A stretch of DNA of 64,000 nt from Allobogoriella deserti. Lineage in GTDB: Bacteria > Actinomycetota > Actinomycetes > Actinomycetales > Actinomycetaceae. Position numbers and translations under genes: made by a program. Shown piece after piece: positions 1 to 8,778 of the stretch. The notes under the pieces were generated by a model that saw only the letters and a program-made list of their open reading frames with translations, searched no databases and was not told the DNA's origin. The stretch is from contig NZ_JBHUEE010000006.1 in NCBI RefSeq assembly GCF_042680605.1, positions 222,763 to 286,762 of the forward strand, in the 5' to 3' direction. Positions within the stretch are counted from its first letter, which is position 1, and each line of letters opens with the position of its first letter.

Positions 1-1233
1 GCCGGCGCGGGGTTCCGCCCACGTCCAGTCCGGCAGGTGGTCGGCCAGCAGATCGGTCAAGGTGGCGAACCCCGCATCGAGTCCCTTGCGCCGCTCGGCG
101 GCCGCGTCGTCGATGTGGTCGAACAGACGCCGGGCGATCTCCTGGCTCACCAACGAGGTGCCCAGATCTGTGCCGCCCTTGACCTGGGCCAGTCGCGAGA
201 TCACCCGGGACGGCGCACGGAGCCACCCGAGCCGCAGGCCGCCCCAGAACAGCTTGCTCATCGATCCGACTGTGATCACCCGGTCGCCGGCTCCCGTGAG
301 GAGTGGTGGCGGGGGATCACCGCGGAAGGTGGTGCCCATCAGCGAGGTGTCGTCGATGAGCACGGCTTCCGACCTCTTGACGGCTGCGACCAGGCGGCGC
401 CTCCGGTTCTCGGAGCACACGGCTCCGGTCGGGTTGTTCGCGGCGGCCTGCACGTAGACCAGGCGCGTCGAGCGGCCGCCGGCGAGCACTCGGTCGAGCT
501 CGTCAGTGTCGAGGCCGTCGCGATCGACCGGCACGGAGCTGATCCTGCTGCCCTGGCGGGAGAACGCCTCCAGGGCGCCCCGGTAAGTCGGTTCCTCGAC
601 GACGACGCCGTCGCCCGGGTGCAGGCATCCGCGCGCGATCAGCTCCAGCGCCTGCTGTGCGCCCGACGTCACTAGCACCTCGTCCGGCGCGGTCGGGGTC
701 CCCGCGGCCGAGTACCACGCGGCGATGCGCTCACGGAGCGTCGGCAGGCCGCGGGGGTGGTAGCCGTGATGGTCCATCGCAAGCGCGCGATAGTCCGCCC
801 CGGTCAACCCGGCCGAGACGTCCGCGACCAGATCCAGGCTGGGTAGGGCGGCGTTGGCGAAGTCGACCGTGGCCAGCGGCCCGTTCAGAAACGAGGACGC
901 GAGATGGTCCCCGGCGAGCTCGCTGCCCGAGACGGTCTCCCGCTTGCTCCCGGGGGTCGCGGCGCTGACCCACGTGCCGCTGCCCCGGCGGCGTTGCAGG
1001 CGGCCCGATTCGCGCAATGCGTGGTATGCCGTGACCACCGTCGTCCGGCTCACGAGCAGCGCGTCCGCGAGCGCGCGTTCCGCGGGTAGGACGGCGAGCG
1101 GTGGCAGCTCACCGCGATCGATCAGCTCTGCGATCCCGGTGCTGAGCCGATGATGCAGTGGCCCCGATTTCGCGCCAGTCGCGACGAGCATCCGTGCCAG
1201 GTGATCGGCCGAGTACACACTTCGGAAGTCCAT
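1..1233 (-). CDS. MocR-type regulator (GntR helix-turn-helix fused to aminotransferase domain), partial at window edge
   Basis: The frame stays open for 411 codons from ATG at 1233 to the window edge, so the C-terminus lies outside. An in-frame TGA directly precedes this ATG, which fixes the start; an AGGAGA stretch lies about 14 bases upstream. Residues ~20-85 look like a GntR winged helix (SRTTVVTAYHALRESG, RRRGSGTWV). The rest resembles a fold-type I aminotransferase: the NNPTGAV loop and SMSKLFWGGLRLGW, whose lysine would bind PLP. MocR proteins (PdxR, GabR) sense PLP or amino compounds and often control a divergent operon. Here the divergent transport operon starts 124 bases away, so it is the obvious candidate target. 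The ligand is unknown. Confidence 0.88.
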   Translation of the reverse strand, partial: MDFRSVYSADHLARMLVATGAKSGPLHHRLSTGIAELIDRGELPPLAVLPAERALADALLVSRTTVVTAYHALRESGRLQRRRGSGTWVSAATPGSKRETVSGSELAGDHLASSFLNGPLATVDFANAALPSLDLVADVSAGLTGADYRALAMDHHGYHPRGLPTLRERIAAWYSAAGTPTAPDEVLVTSGAQQALELIARGCLHPGDGVVVEEPTYRGALEAFSRQGSRISSVPVDRDGLDTDELDRVLAGGRSTRLVYVQAAANNPTGAVCSENRRRRLVAAVKRSEAVLIDDTSLMGTTFRGDPPPPLLTGAGDRVITVGSMSKLFWGGLRLGWLRAPSRVISRLAQVKGGTDLGTSLVSQEIARRLFDHIDDAAAERRKGLDAGFATLTDLLADHLPDWTWAEPRAG

Positions 1234-1356
1234 TCAGGGACCAATTTCTCCTCTTTGGCTATGGAACGCCCAGGGCGGTACCGGCCAATGTAACGGACAG
1301 CCCAGCCAAAGCAGCAGGTGGCGCCGACGCATCGTCGACTCAGAGGGGAGTTGGTC
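1234..1356. promoter_or_regulatory. Divergent promoter region between mocR and the ABC/Tm-1 operon
   Basis: This 123-bp gap must hold both promoters. Seen in it: the inverted pair TTTGGCT (1254-1260) and AGCCAAA (1304-1310), the self-complementary GGTACC at 1278-1283, and CCAAT twice. I cannot assign a -10 with confidence. A regulator site is expected because MocR proteins usually bind such gaps, but these repeats could be chance. Confidence 0.35.
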
Positions 1357-2649
1357 ATGACGTTTGTCCGAGGGAGGCTCGCAGTCGCCGGGGCACTGGC
1401 CCTTGGCGTCGGCCTGACGGGGTGCGCGACCGTGCCCGCCCCCGGTGGCGCGCAGGCGGCCGAGCCGCAGGACACGTCGCAGACGTTGCGGATCATGGGG
1501 CCGGACTTCCCGTACACAGAGGCCACCGTCGAGGAGTTCCGGCGTCGTCACCCGGACGTCTCCGTCGAGTATGTCGAAGGCGGCGTCTCGTTCGAGGACG
1601 GCAGCGCACAGACCATGCTCCGGTCCGGTCAGGGCCCCGACGTCCTGATGGTGAACTCCGGTCCCGGGCGCGTCGGCCTCCTCGCCGAGGCCGGCCTCAT
1701 CACCCCGCTCGGCGACCTCTACGCCGAGCACGGACTCGAGGAGCGCTACCGGCCGGACGTGCTGGAGCAGATCCGCGCCGGCGCGAACGGCGGCGGCGAG
1801 ATCTTCGAGATCGTCGAAGGCCTGGACGTGTTCCAGGTCTACTACAACGAGGAGATCTTCGCCGAGCACGGCCTCGAGGTACCGACGGCCTACGACGAGC
1901 TCCTCGACGCCTGCGCGACCCTCCGGGAGGCCGGGGTTCGGCCCCTGCTTGCCGGCGTCCGGGACAACTTTGCCGGCGGATGGCTGCTGGGCACACTCGT
2001 GCAGGCCTCGGCAGGCGCACAGGCTATGCGCGAAATCATCTACGACGACGAGCCGTTCGACCAGGACGCCGTGGTGCGCGCCGCTGAGATGCTCACCGAG
2101 CTGATCGACAACGGTTGCATCGACGCCGGGCAGGCTGCAGCGCTCGACGGGGCACAGGCGGAGGCGGGGTTCTGGCGCGGGAACGGCGCCATGGTGGTCC
2201 AGCCCCAGGGGCCGATCATCGAGGAACGGCACGACGGCGCGGACGTCTCCCACTTCGGGGCGTTCCCGATGCCGCCGGTCGATCCGACCGACCCTGCCCG
2301 ACCGACAGCAGGGCTCGCGTTGAGCTGGATCGCGAGCAACAGCACGAGGTCTGCTTCTGCCGTCGAGGCGTGGCTGGCCTGGGTCTCGAGCGAGGACTAC
2401 CTCGCGCTCACGGCGGAGAACGGCGGCACGCTCGTCCCGGCGCAGGTGGTCCCGGACGGCATCGAGGTGGCACCGGCGATCCGCGACGCCCTGGACAAGA
2501 CGGCGGACGGGTCGGGGTACAACCCGAGCGTCTACCTGAACGAGGCGGCCAAGCAGGCCTGGTACGACGCCGTGCAAGGCCTCATCAGCGGCAGTGCCGA
2601 GCCGGCACCAGCCATGCGCGCGGTTGAGGACGCCCGCGCCACGAACTGA
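1357..2649 (+). CDS. ABC importer substrate-binding lipoprotein (carbohydrate family 1)
   Basis: A 430-residue extracellular solute-binding protein. ATG 1357 is chosen because GAGGGGAG lies 6 bases before it and translation then begins with a clean lipoprotein signal: basic start, hydrophobic stretch and lipobox LTGC (Cys ~23). The mature part shows the carbohydrate-binding SBP layout: LRIMGPDF strand, GPDVLMVNSGPGR, and the late ALSWIASNS segment. It is the first gene of an operon with two permeases. It should capture the solute at the membrane surface. Substrate cannot be read from sequence; neighbours suggest a polyol, sugar acid or related compound. No ATPase is encoded nearby. Confidence 0.88.
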   Translation: MTFVRGRLAVAGALALGVGLTGCATVPAPGGAQAAEPQDTSQTLRIMGPDFPYTEATVEEFRRRHPDVSVEYVEGGVSFEDGSAQTMLRSGQGPDVLMVNSGPGRVGLLAEAGLITPLGDLYAEHGLEERYRPDVLEQIRAGANGGGEIFEIVEGLDVFQVYYNEEIFAEHGLEVPTAYDELLDACATLREAGVRPLLAGVRDNFAGGWLLGTLVQASAGAQAMREIIYDDEPFDQDAVVRAAEMLTELIDNGCIDAGQAAALDGAQAEAGFWRGNGAMVVQPQGPIIEERHDGADVSHFGAFPMPPVDPTDPARPTAGLALSWIASNSTRSASAVEAWLAWVSSEDYLALTAENGGTLVPAQVVPDGIEVAPAIRDALDKTADGSGYNPSVYLNEAAKQAWYDAVQGLISGSAEPAPAMRAVEDARATN

Positions 2650-2673
2650 CTCATCGACCGAGGGAGATCGAGA

Positions 2674-3645
2674 GTGATGGGTGTGTCCCAGCAGGTCGGC
2701 GTCGGCGCCGCGGTACCGGCCCCGACCGCCGCACGGCCCCCGGGCGGACGCCCGACGCAGCCGCGAAGCCGCCGCGGCGTCATGGTGGCGCTGATGCTCG
2801 CACCGTCGTTGGTGCTGCTCGCTGTCTTCGTGTTGGCGCCGTTGGCGCGCGGCATCCAGATGAGCTTCTATACGTGGGACGGCGTCGCCGCGGTGATGGA
2901 CCGCGTCTGGCTGGAGAACTACGCGCGGGTCTGGACGGATCCGAACTTCCTGTGGGCGCTGGCCCGGACGGTCCTGTGGTGGGCCATCCACCTCAGTCTC
3001 GCCGTCGGTGGCGGTCTGCTGACCGCAGCGTTGATCAGCGAGATCCGATGGCGGTGGGCGCAGTCGCTTTTCCGTGGTCTTGCCTTTCTGCCGCACGTCC
3101 TCTCACTCGCGGTCGTCGGCGTCGTGTGGAGCCAGATGTACCACCCGACCATCGGGCTGCTGAACGGCGTCCTCGACCGCGTCGGCCTGGACGCGCTCGT
3201 CCATCCCTGGCTGGGCGAGGCCTCGACCGCGCTCCCCGCGGTCGGGATCGCGAGCGCCTGGCAGGCCTACGGCTTCTACATGGTGATCTTCCTGGCGAGC
3301 ATCCAAGCGATCGACCCGGCCCTGCACGAGGCCGCCTCCATCGACGGGGCCGGACCGTGGCAGCGATTCCGGAACGTCACGATCCCGGCGCTGTACAACA
3401 CGATGAGCCTGGTCATCGTGCTCGCGTTCATCAACGCGCTCAAGGGCTTCGGCACCGTCTGGGCCATGACGCAGGGTGGGCCGGACCGGTCCAGCGAGCT
3501 CGTGGCGGTCTACGCCTACCGCCAGGCGTTCGGCCTCGGTGACGTCGGTGCGGCCAGCGCCGCCGGGCTCAGCCTGGCCGTGATCGCCGTGCTGATCACC
3601 ATGCTGTTCAACCGATGGCGCGACCGCCGCGCGAGCGAGGGGTGA
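2674..3645 (+). CDS. ABC importer permease, MalF/UgpA type
   Basis: 323 residues with six predicted membrane spans; the first follows a short cytoplasmic Pro/Arg-rich tail. The EAA loop that docks the ATPase reads HEAASIDGAGPWQRF in the second half. AGGGAG at 2661-2666 can serve GTG 2674 or the adjoining ATG 2677, so the start is uncertain by one codon. It lies 24 bases after the binding-protein gene and 5 bases before the second permease. It would form the heterodimeric channel with the product of 3651-4472. Confidence 0.9.
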   Translation: MMGVSQQVGVGAAVPAPTAARPPGGRPTQPRSRRGVMVALMLAPSLVLLAVFVLAPLARGIQMSFYTWDGVAAVMDRVWLENYARVWTDPNFLWALARTVLWWAIHLSLAVGGGLLTAALISEIRWRWAQSLFRGLAFLPHVLSLAVVGVVWSQMYHPTIGLLNGVLDRVGLDALVHPWLGEASTALPAVGIASAWQAYGFYMVIFLASIQAIDPALHEAASIDGAGPWQRFRNVTIPALYNTMSLVIVLAFINALKGFGTVWAMTQGGPDRSSELVAVYAYRQAFGLGDVGAASAAGLSLAVIAVLITMLFNRWRDRRASEG

Positions 3646-3650
3646 TCGCG

Positions 3651-4472
3651 ATGCGCAGCAGCTCCGTACGCACCAGCCTGGTGGTGGTCGTGGCGCTGAT
3701 CGTCGGCGTCACCCTGGTGCCCTTCATGTGGGCGATCACCAGCGCCTTCAAGAACGACACCGAGATCTTCGGTGACGCGCTCGGCCTGCCAGGGACGTGG
3801 CGCTGGGAAAACTTCGTGACCGTCTGGACGGACGGGAACTTCAGCACCTACTTCGTCAACAGCGCCCTCATCGCGGTGGCGGCCACTCTGCTGACGGTCG
3901 CGGTCACCACCCCGGCCGGCTACGTGTTCGGCAAGCTTGTGACCGGCCGCGGCCGCAACCTCTTCTACGTCTACCTGCTGGTCATGACGCTGCCGGTGGA
4001 GGCGATCATGGTGCCGACCTTCTACCAGCTCCGGGAGTTCTCGCTGGTCGACAGCCGCCTCGGGATCACGCTCGTCCTCGTGGCCACCGGCATCCCCATC
4101 GGCGTCTTCATCACCCGCAACTTCTTCCGCGACCTGCCGAGCGAGCTCATGGAATCGGCGCGAACCGAGGGTGCCGGTGACTGGCGCATCTTCCACACCA
4201 TCATGTTGCCGCTGGCCAAGCCGCCGGTGCTGGCCGTTGCGGTGTTCAGCTTCCTCGGCGCCTGGAATGAGTACCAGCTCGCCGTGCTCCTCCTGCTCAG
4301 CGAGGAGAACCGCACCATCCCGCTGGGGCTCGCGCAGTTCCAGGGCCAGCACAGCGCCGACTACGGTGCCCTCTTCGCCGGCATCGTGCTGGCCATGATC
4401 CCGTCCATCGTCGTCTACCTGGTGCTGCAGCGCTCGTTCACCCGCGGGCTCGTCGCCGGCGCACTGAAATGA
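3651..4472 (+). CDS. ABC importer permease, MalG/UgpE type
   Basis: 273 residues, six spans, EAA-like loop MESARTEGAGDWRIF (first Glu kept, Ala-Ala changed to Ser-Ala). ATG 3651 is preferred because GAGGGG precedes it by 8 bases; an upstream in-frame extension would overlap the first permease. The C-terminus (SFTRGLVAGALK) is typical of MalG-type subunits. It pairs with the preceding permease. Its stop overlaps the following dehydrogenase start by four bases (ATGA), indicating translational coupling of transport and catabolism. Confidence 0.9.
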   Translation: MRSSSVRTSLVVVVALIVGVTLVPFMWAITSAFKNDTEIFGDALGLPGTWRWENFVTVWTDGNFSTYFVNSALIAVAATLLTVAVTTPAGYVFGKLVTGRGRNLFYVYLLVMTLPVEAIMVPTFYQLREFSLVDSRLGITLVLVATGIPIGVFITRNFFRDLPSELMESARTEGAGDWRIFHTIMLPLAKPPVLAVAVFSFLGAWNEYQLAVLLLLSEENRTIPLGLAQFQGQHSADYGALFAGIVLAMIPSIVVYLVLQRSFTRGLVAGALK

Positions 4473-5560
4473 GGAACCGACCCGTGGTGACCTACCAGTT
4501 CGAACACTCCGAACGGCTCCGCTGCGCCTTCATCGGCGCCGGCGGGCACTCGTACCGGAACGTCTATCCCTCCTTCCAGTACGCCCCCGTGGACCTCGTC
4601 GCCGTGTGCGACACCGACGGCGACCGGGCGCGAGACTACGCGCGCACCTTCGGCGCCGGCCGGGCCCACAACGATCACCGCGAAATGCTCCGGGCCGAGA
4701 GCCCGGACGCCGTCTTCATCGTCACCGGCTACACCGACGACGGCGACGTCCAGGCCACCGCGCTCGCCGAGGACGCCCTGCGCGCCGGCGCCCACGTGTG
4801 GATGGAGAAGCCGACGGCATCCAACCACCCGGCCCTCGACCGACTGGAAGCGGTCGCGCAGGAGACCGGCCGATTCGTCATGACCGGCCTGAAGAAGGTG
4901 TTCACGCCGGCCATGGACAAGGTCACCGAGATCCTGGCGCGCCCGGAGTTCGGCGAGCCGTCCTCGATCTCGGTCCGTTACCCGCAGAGCCTGCCACCGA
5001 TGGCCGAACGCTCCGACAGGAGGCGAATGGTCGGCTTCCTCGATCACATCTACCACCCCGCGGCCGTGCTGCATCACCTGATGGGCCCGGTGGAGCGGCT
5101 CTCGTACGAGTGGGAACCGCGCACCGGCGGGAGCGTCACGTCCCTGCGGTTCGCCTCTGGCGCCGTGGGCACGCTCCACCTGACGGCCGGCTCGGCCGCC
5201 ACCAGCCCGCTCGAGCGGGTCGAGGTGGTCGGGGAGGGCGCGAACGTCGTCGTCGACAACGGGGTGCGGCTGACGTACTACCGCCGCGGCGCGTCGCTCC
5301 CGTACGGCCGGAGCGGCTCGTACCTGGTCGACGACGACACCGCGCCCCTGCGGTGGGAGCCGGAGTTTTCCCTGGGGCAGCTGTACAACAAGAACCTCTT
5401 CTACCTCGGCTACGTGCCCGAGATCGTCCACTTCTGCACCAGTGCGCTGACCGGGACGCCGCCGCAGAAGGGGACGCTGGCCGACGTCCGGGAGATCATG
5501 CGCCTCTACGAGGCGTACGTGCGCACCGAACCCGGCACCGTCGCGACGATCGAGAGATGA
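4469..5560 (+). CDS. Gfo/Idh/MocA family NAD(P)-dependent oxidoreductase
   Basis: 363 residues from ATG 4469, which overlaps the permease stop. GTG 4484 has a better Shine-Dalgarno (AGGAA, 7 bases) and may be the true start. The N-terminal Rossmann fold shows CAFIGAGGHSYRN and a dinucleotide Asp in VAVCDTDGDR. The family signature EKP is in WMEKPTASN, and the C-terminal alpha/beta domain follows (YHPAAVLHHLMG). Family members oxidise or reduce sugars, inositols and sugar acids. Gene order makes it the first enzyme acting on the imported solute. Confidence 0.88.
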   Translation: MRNRPVVTYQFEHSERLRCAFIGAGGHSYRNVYPSFQYAPVDLVAVCDTDGDRARDYARTFGAGRAHNDHREMLRAESPDAVFIVTGYTDDGDVQATALAEDALRAGAHVWMEKPTASNHPALDRLEAVAQETGRFVMTGLKKVFTPAMDKVTEILARPEFGEPSSISVRYPQSLPPMAERSDRRRMVGFLDHIYHPAAVLHHLMGPVERLSYEWEPRTGGSVTSLRFASGAVGTLHLTAGSAATSPLERVEVVGEGANVVVDNGVRLTYYRRGASLPYGRSGSYLVDDDTAPLRWEPEFSLGQLYNKNLFYLGYVPEIVHFCTSALTGTPPQKGTLADVREIMRLYEAYVRTEPGTVATIER

Positions 5561-5600
5561 CGCCCCCGATGACGACGACAGGACGACGAAGGAGAACGAC

Positions 5601-5966
5601 ATGACCCAGCACGAGATCCGCCTCACCCGCGCCGACGACGTGGTGACGGAGACACAGAGCTGGGGCCGCCTGGAGTGGATGGTCTCAGGCGCGCTCAACA
5701 ACTCGGAGACGATGACCGTGGGGCGTTGTCACATCGCTCCCGGTGAGGCCAACCCGCGCCACTATCACCCCAACTGCGACGAGGTGCTGCACGTCCTGCG
5801 GGGCACGATCGAGCACACGGTCGACGACGAGCTCATCTCGATGGGGCCGGGCGACACCATCAGCATCCCGACCGGGGCCTGGCACAATGCCCGCAACGTG
5901 GGGACGGACGACGCGGTTTTCGTCATCACGTTCTCTTCCGCGGACCGCCAGGCGATCGGAGAGTGA
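5601..5966 (+). CDS. Cupin-domain protein
   Basis: 121 residues, a single beta-barrel. Metal-binding motif 1 is visible as RHYHPNCDEVLHVLRGTIEH (His, His, Glu, His pattern) and motif 2 as GPGDTISIPTGAWHNARNVG. AAGGAG lies about 8 bases before ATG 5601. Small cupins in such operons are often sugar isomerases or epimerases, or ligand-binding proteins; I cannot choose between these. Its end overlaps or abuts the next gene, so the two are probably co-translated. Confidence 0.85.
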   Translation: MTQHEIRLTRADDVVTETQSWGRLEWMVSGALNNSETMTVGRCHIAPGEANPRHYHPNCDEVLHVLRGTIEHTVDDELISMGPGDTISIPTGAWHNARNVGTDDAVFVITFSSADRQAIGE

Positions 5967-5968
5967 CG

Positions 5969-7198
5969 ATGACGCGGCCCACCGTCGTCCTGCTCGGGAC
6001 GCTGGACACCAAGGGCGGCGAGTACGAGTTCGTCCGGGAACGGCTGCATGCTGCTGGAGTTGACACCGTCGTGGTGGATGCCGGCGTTCTTGGCGAGCCG
6101 GCATTCCTGCCCGACGTCGCCCGCGAGGAGGTGTCGGCCGCGGGTGAGGCGGACCTGTCGGCGTTGCGGCGGGCGGGCGACCGCGGCGCTGCGGTGACGG
6201 CCATGGCTGCGGGCGCGGCCGCCGTCGTGGACCGCCTGCGGCGTGACGGGCGTTGCGACGGCGCGCTCGCCCTGGGCGGTACCGGCGGCACCTCGCTCGC
6301 CTCCCACGCCTTCCGGGTGCTGCCGCTCGGGATTCCCAAACTCATCGTCTCTACCGCTGCTTCCGGGGATACGCGGGCCTACGTCGGGGAGTCGGACCTG
6401 ATGCTGATGCCCAGCGTCGTCGACGTCGCCGGCGTCAACCGGATCTCTGCGCAGATCCTCGGCAACGCGGCCGACGCCATGGCGGGCATGGTCACCTCGG
6501 CGCCGGTGTCCTGGCCGGACACAGCCAGCCTCATCGCCGCCAGCATGTTCGGTGTCACGACACCGTGCGTCGACCACGCGCGGAGCCTGCTGTCCGACCA
6601 CGGCTACGAGGTGCTGGTCTTCCACATGACTGGGGTGGGTGGCGCCACGCTGGAGGCGCTGGCCGCCGAGGGGTACCTGTCCGGGGTGCTGGACGTGACG
6701 ACGACGGAACTCGCCGACGAACTGGTCGGCGGCGTCTTCTCGGCCGGTCCGGACCGCCTCACGGCCGCCGGTCGCGCCGGCATCCCGCAGGTGGTGTCCG
6801 TCGGCGCGCTGGACATGGTCAACTTCGGCCCGCGCGAGACCGTGCCCGACCGGTTCGCCGAGCGCAACCTCTTCGTGCACAACCCGAGCATCACACTGAT
6901 GCGGACCACGCCCGAGGAGTGCGAGCAGCTCGGCACCCGGGTCGCGACCCGGCTGTCCCGGTCGAGCGGACCGGTCACGCTGTTCCTGCCGCTGCGGGGA
7001 GTCTCCGCGCTCGCGGTCGAGGGCGCGCCGTTTCACGACCCGGCCGCGGATCAGGCTCTGTTCGACGCTATCCGCGCCCACGTCGACCGCTCCGTGGTGG
7101 ACGTCGTCGAACTCGACCTCGCAGTCAACGACGAGGCCTTCAGCGCGGCGATGGCCGACCGATTGCACGAGTACCTGAGCACGAGAGGAACCTCCTGA
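5969..7198 (+). CDS. Tm-1-like ATP-binding protein (UPF0261)
   Basis: 409 residues from ATG 5969 (GTG 5963 is an alternative that overlaps the cupin stop). The N-terminus has the family motif LGTLDTKGGEYEFV. The nucleotide-binding part has LALGGTGGTSLASHAF and VSTAASGDTRAYVG, and the C-terminal part has NFGPRETVPDRF and VTLFLPLRGVSAL. This is the family of the N-terminal half of tomato Tm-1, the inhibitor of tomato mosaic virus RNA replication; the bacterial role is unknown. The next gene encodes the equivalent of Tm-1's C-terminal half, so the plant fusion appears here as two adjacent genes. Confidence 0.87.
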   Translation: MTRPTVVLLGTLDTKGGEYEFVRERLHAAGVDTVVVDAGVLGEPAFLPDVAREEVSAAGEADLSALRRAGDRGAAVTAMAAGAAAVVDRLRRDGRCDGALALGGTGGTSLASHAFRVLPLGIPKLIVSTAASGDTRAYVGESDLMLMPSVVDVAGVNRISAQILGNAADAMAGMVTSAPVSWPDTASLIAASMFGVTTPCVDHARSLLSDHGYEVLVFHMTGVGGATLEALAAEGYLSGVLDVTTTELADELVGGVFSAGPDRLTAAGRAGIPQVVSVGALDMVNFGPRETVPDRFAERNLFVHNPSITLMRTTPEECEQLGTRVATRLSRSSGPVTLFLPLRGVSALAVEGAPFHDPAADQALFDAIRAHVDRSVVDVVELDLAVNDEAFSAAMADRLHEYLSTRGTS

Positions 7199-7199
7199 G

Positions 7200-8027
7200 A
7201 TGCCCCGATTCGACCGCACAGAGATCCTCACCCGACTGCGGGCAAAGCGCGACCGCGGCGAGCTCGTGATCGGAGGTGGCGCCGGGACCGGGCTGTCGGC
7301 GAAAGCCGAGGAGGCCGGCGGCATCGACCTTATCGTGCTGTACAACTCCGGCCGTTACCGCATGGCCGGACGCGGCTCGCTCGCCGGACTCATGGCATAC
7401 GGGAACGCCAACGACATCGTGGTCGATATGGCACGTGAAGTCCTGCCGGTAGTGCGGCAAACGCCGGTCCTGGCCGGCGTCAACGGAACGGACCCGTTCT
7501 ACGACCCGGAACGGTTCCTCGCCGATCTCGCGGGCCTGGGGTTCTCCGGGGTGCAGAACTTTCCGACCGTCGGTCTCATCGACGGTCTCTTCCGGGCAAA
7601 CCTGGAGGAGACCGGGATGAGCTATGCGCTCGAGGTGGAGATGATCCGGCTCGCGGCCCAGCAGGACCTGCTCACCACCCCGTATGTGTTCTCCGCCGAG
7701 GACGCGGTCGCGATGACCGAGGCGGGGGCGGACATCGTGGTGGCGCATCTCGGGCTGACGACCGGCGGCAGCATCGGGGCGGAGTCCGCTCGGACGCTCG
7801 ATGAGTGCGTGCCGCTCATCGAGGAGTGGGCCGCGGCCGCCCGGTCGGTCCGCTCGGACGTGCTCGTCCTCTGTCACGGCGGGCCAATCGCCGAGCCGCC
7901 GGATGTGCAGTACGTCGTCGAACGGTGCCCGAGCGTGGACGGTTTCTACGGCGCGTCCTCGATGGAACGCCTGCCGACCGAACGCGCGATCCGGGACACC
8001 GTCGCGCAGTTCACGACGTCGCGCTGA
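7200..8027 (+). CDS. PEP-hydrolase-like TIM-barrel protein (Tm-1 C-terminal half homologue)
   Basis: 275 residues; its ATG at 7200 lies one base after the previous stop. The sequence is a TIM barrel of the phosphoenolpyruvate-hydrolase-like family: VIGGGAGTGLSAKAEEAGG near the start, NSGRYRMAGRGSLAG, PVLAGVNGTDPF, GFSGVQNFPTVGLIDG and GADIVVAHLGLTTGG. The family is named for distant likeness to PEP mutase/isocitrate lyase enzymes. A carbon-carbon lyase or hydrolase acting on a product of the dehydrogenase would fit, but that is inference. It is the last gene of the operon and converges on the DHFR-like gene 24 bases away. Confidence 0.87.
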   Translation: MPRFDRTEILTRLRAKRDRGELVIGGGAGTGLSAKAEEAGGIDLIVLYNSGRYRMAGRGSLAGLMAYGNANDIVVDMAREVLPVVRQTPVLAGVNGTDPFYDPERFLADLAGLGFSGVQNFPTVGLIDGLFRANLEETGMSYALEVEMIRLAAQQDLLTTPYVFSAEDAVAMTEAGADIVVAHLGLTTGGSIGAESARTLDECVPLIEEWAAAARSVRSDVLVLCHGGPIAEPPDVQYVVERCPSVDGFYGASSMERLPTERAIRDTVAQFTTSR

Positions 8028-8051
8028 ATCGCACCGGGTCGCGCCGAGGCC

Positions 8052-8588
8052 TCACCGCGCGACGTCCCAGACCTGCATCTGCACGCCGTTCGAGTACGTC
8101 TCGTGCTCGACGAGGTCGAGCCTGGCCTTCGTGCCGCCCGCGGCGGGGAAGAGCCGCTTGCCGCCGCCGAGCACGAGTGGAAAGACCAGCAGGTGGTAGC
8201 GGTCGACCAGGCCGGCCGCCAGCAGCCCCCGGGCCAGGGTGCCGGAGGCATGCACGAGGATCGTCCCCGCGGCGTCGGACTCCTTGAGGGTGCGGACCTC
8301 GTCGAGCGAACGAAGCACCGAGGTGTTCTGCCACTGCGGATTCTCCAACGACGAGGAGACGACGTACTTCGGCATCGCGTTGTACTCGGCGAACTCCTCC
8401 ATGTCGGGCCAGACCGGAGCGAACTCGTCGTAGCTGACCCGGCCGAGCAGCAGGCATCCCGCCTCGGTCTGTTCGCGCCCTTTGAGCTCGTACATCTCCG
8501 GGACAGGCTTGACCTCGGTGTAGGTCCACTCGGGGTTCTCGATCACTCCGTCGAGGGTGATGAACTCGCTGACGATGAGGGTGCGCAT
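8052..8588 (-). CDS. Dihydrofolate-reductase/RibD-C family protein
   Basis: 178 residues, start ATG 8588 with GGAGG 8 bases before. The opening MRTLIVSEFITLDGVIENPEW is the usual start of this family. LLGRVSYDEFAPVW, PKYVVSSSLENPQW and a late GGGKRLFP glycine loop give the NADPH-binding fold. These small RibD C-terminal-like proteins are predicted reductases with unknown substrates. A second member lies at 50430-51029. The gene stands alone, divergent from the AlkD-like gene. Confidence 0.85.
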   Translation of the reverse strand: MRTLIVSEFITLDGVIENPEWTYTEVKPVPEMYELKGREQTEAGCLLLGRVSYDEFAPVWPDMEEFAEYNAMPKYVVSSSLENPQWQNTSVLRSLDEVRTLKESDAAGTILVHASGTLARGLLAAGLVDRYHLLVFPLVLGGGKRLFPAAGGTKARLDLVEHETYSNGVQMQVWDVAR

Positions 8589-8730
8589 CTGAAGCCTCCG
8601 TAGTCTCGTGCGGTCTCAGCTCGTCGTCGAACAGCCGCGCCCGATTCCGACATGTGCCGTGACTGTCCCACTCCGGCCGGCGCCGCACCAGACCCGCGGT
8701 TGGACGGGCTATACCGGTGGACGCTCGCCG

Positions 8731-8736
8731 TAGTGT
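8731..8736 (+). promoter_or_regulatory. Putative -10 hexamer (TAGTGT) of the AlkD-like gene
   Basis: TAGTGT fits the TANNNT pattern recurring before genes in this window. It would put the transcript start near 8743, leaving a leader of about 35 bases that contains the GGAGGGG ribosome site before ATG 8779. The rest of the 190-bp divergent gap (8589-8778) shows no clear operator. Confidence 0.35.
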
Positions 8737-8778
8737 CGGTGCCGAGAGGCGGGACCACCGGGTGGCGGAGGGGCGACG

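Noticed and set aside
1254..1310. TTTGGCT/AGCCAAA as a firm MocR operator
   Set aside because: Only 7-base arms 43 bases apart, no second copy and no matching known consensus; left as a weak note within the promoter region.
1234..3096. 620-codon minus-strand frame across the binding-protein and permease genes
   Set aside because: Overlaps two genes with convincing family motifs and has a low-complexity product; shadow of real coding sequence.
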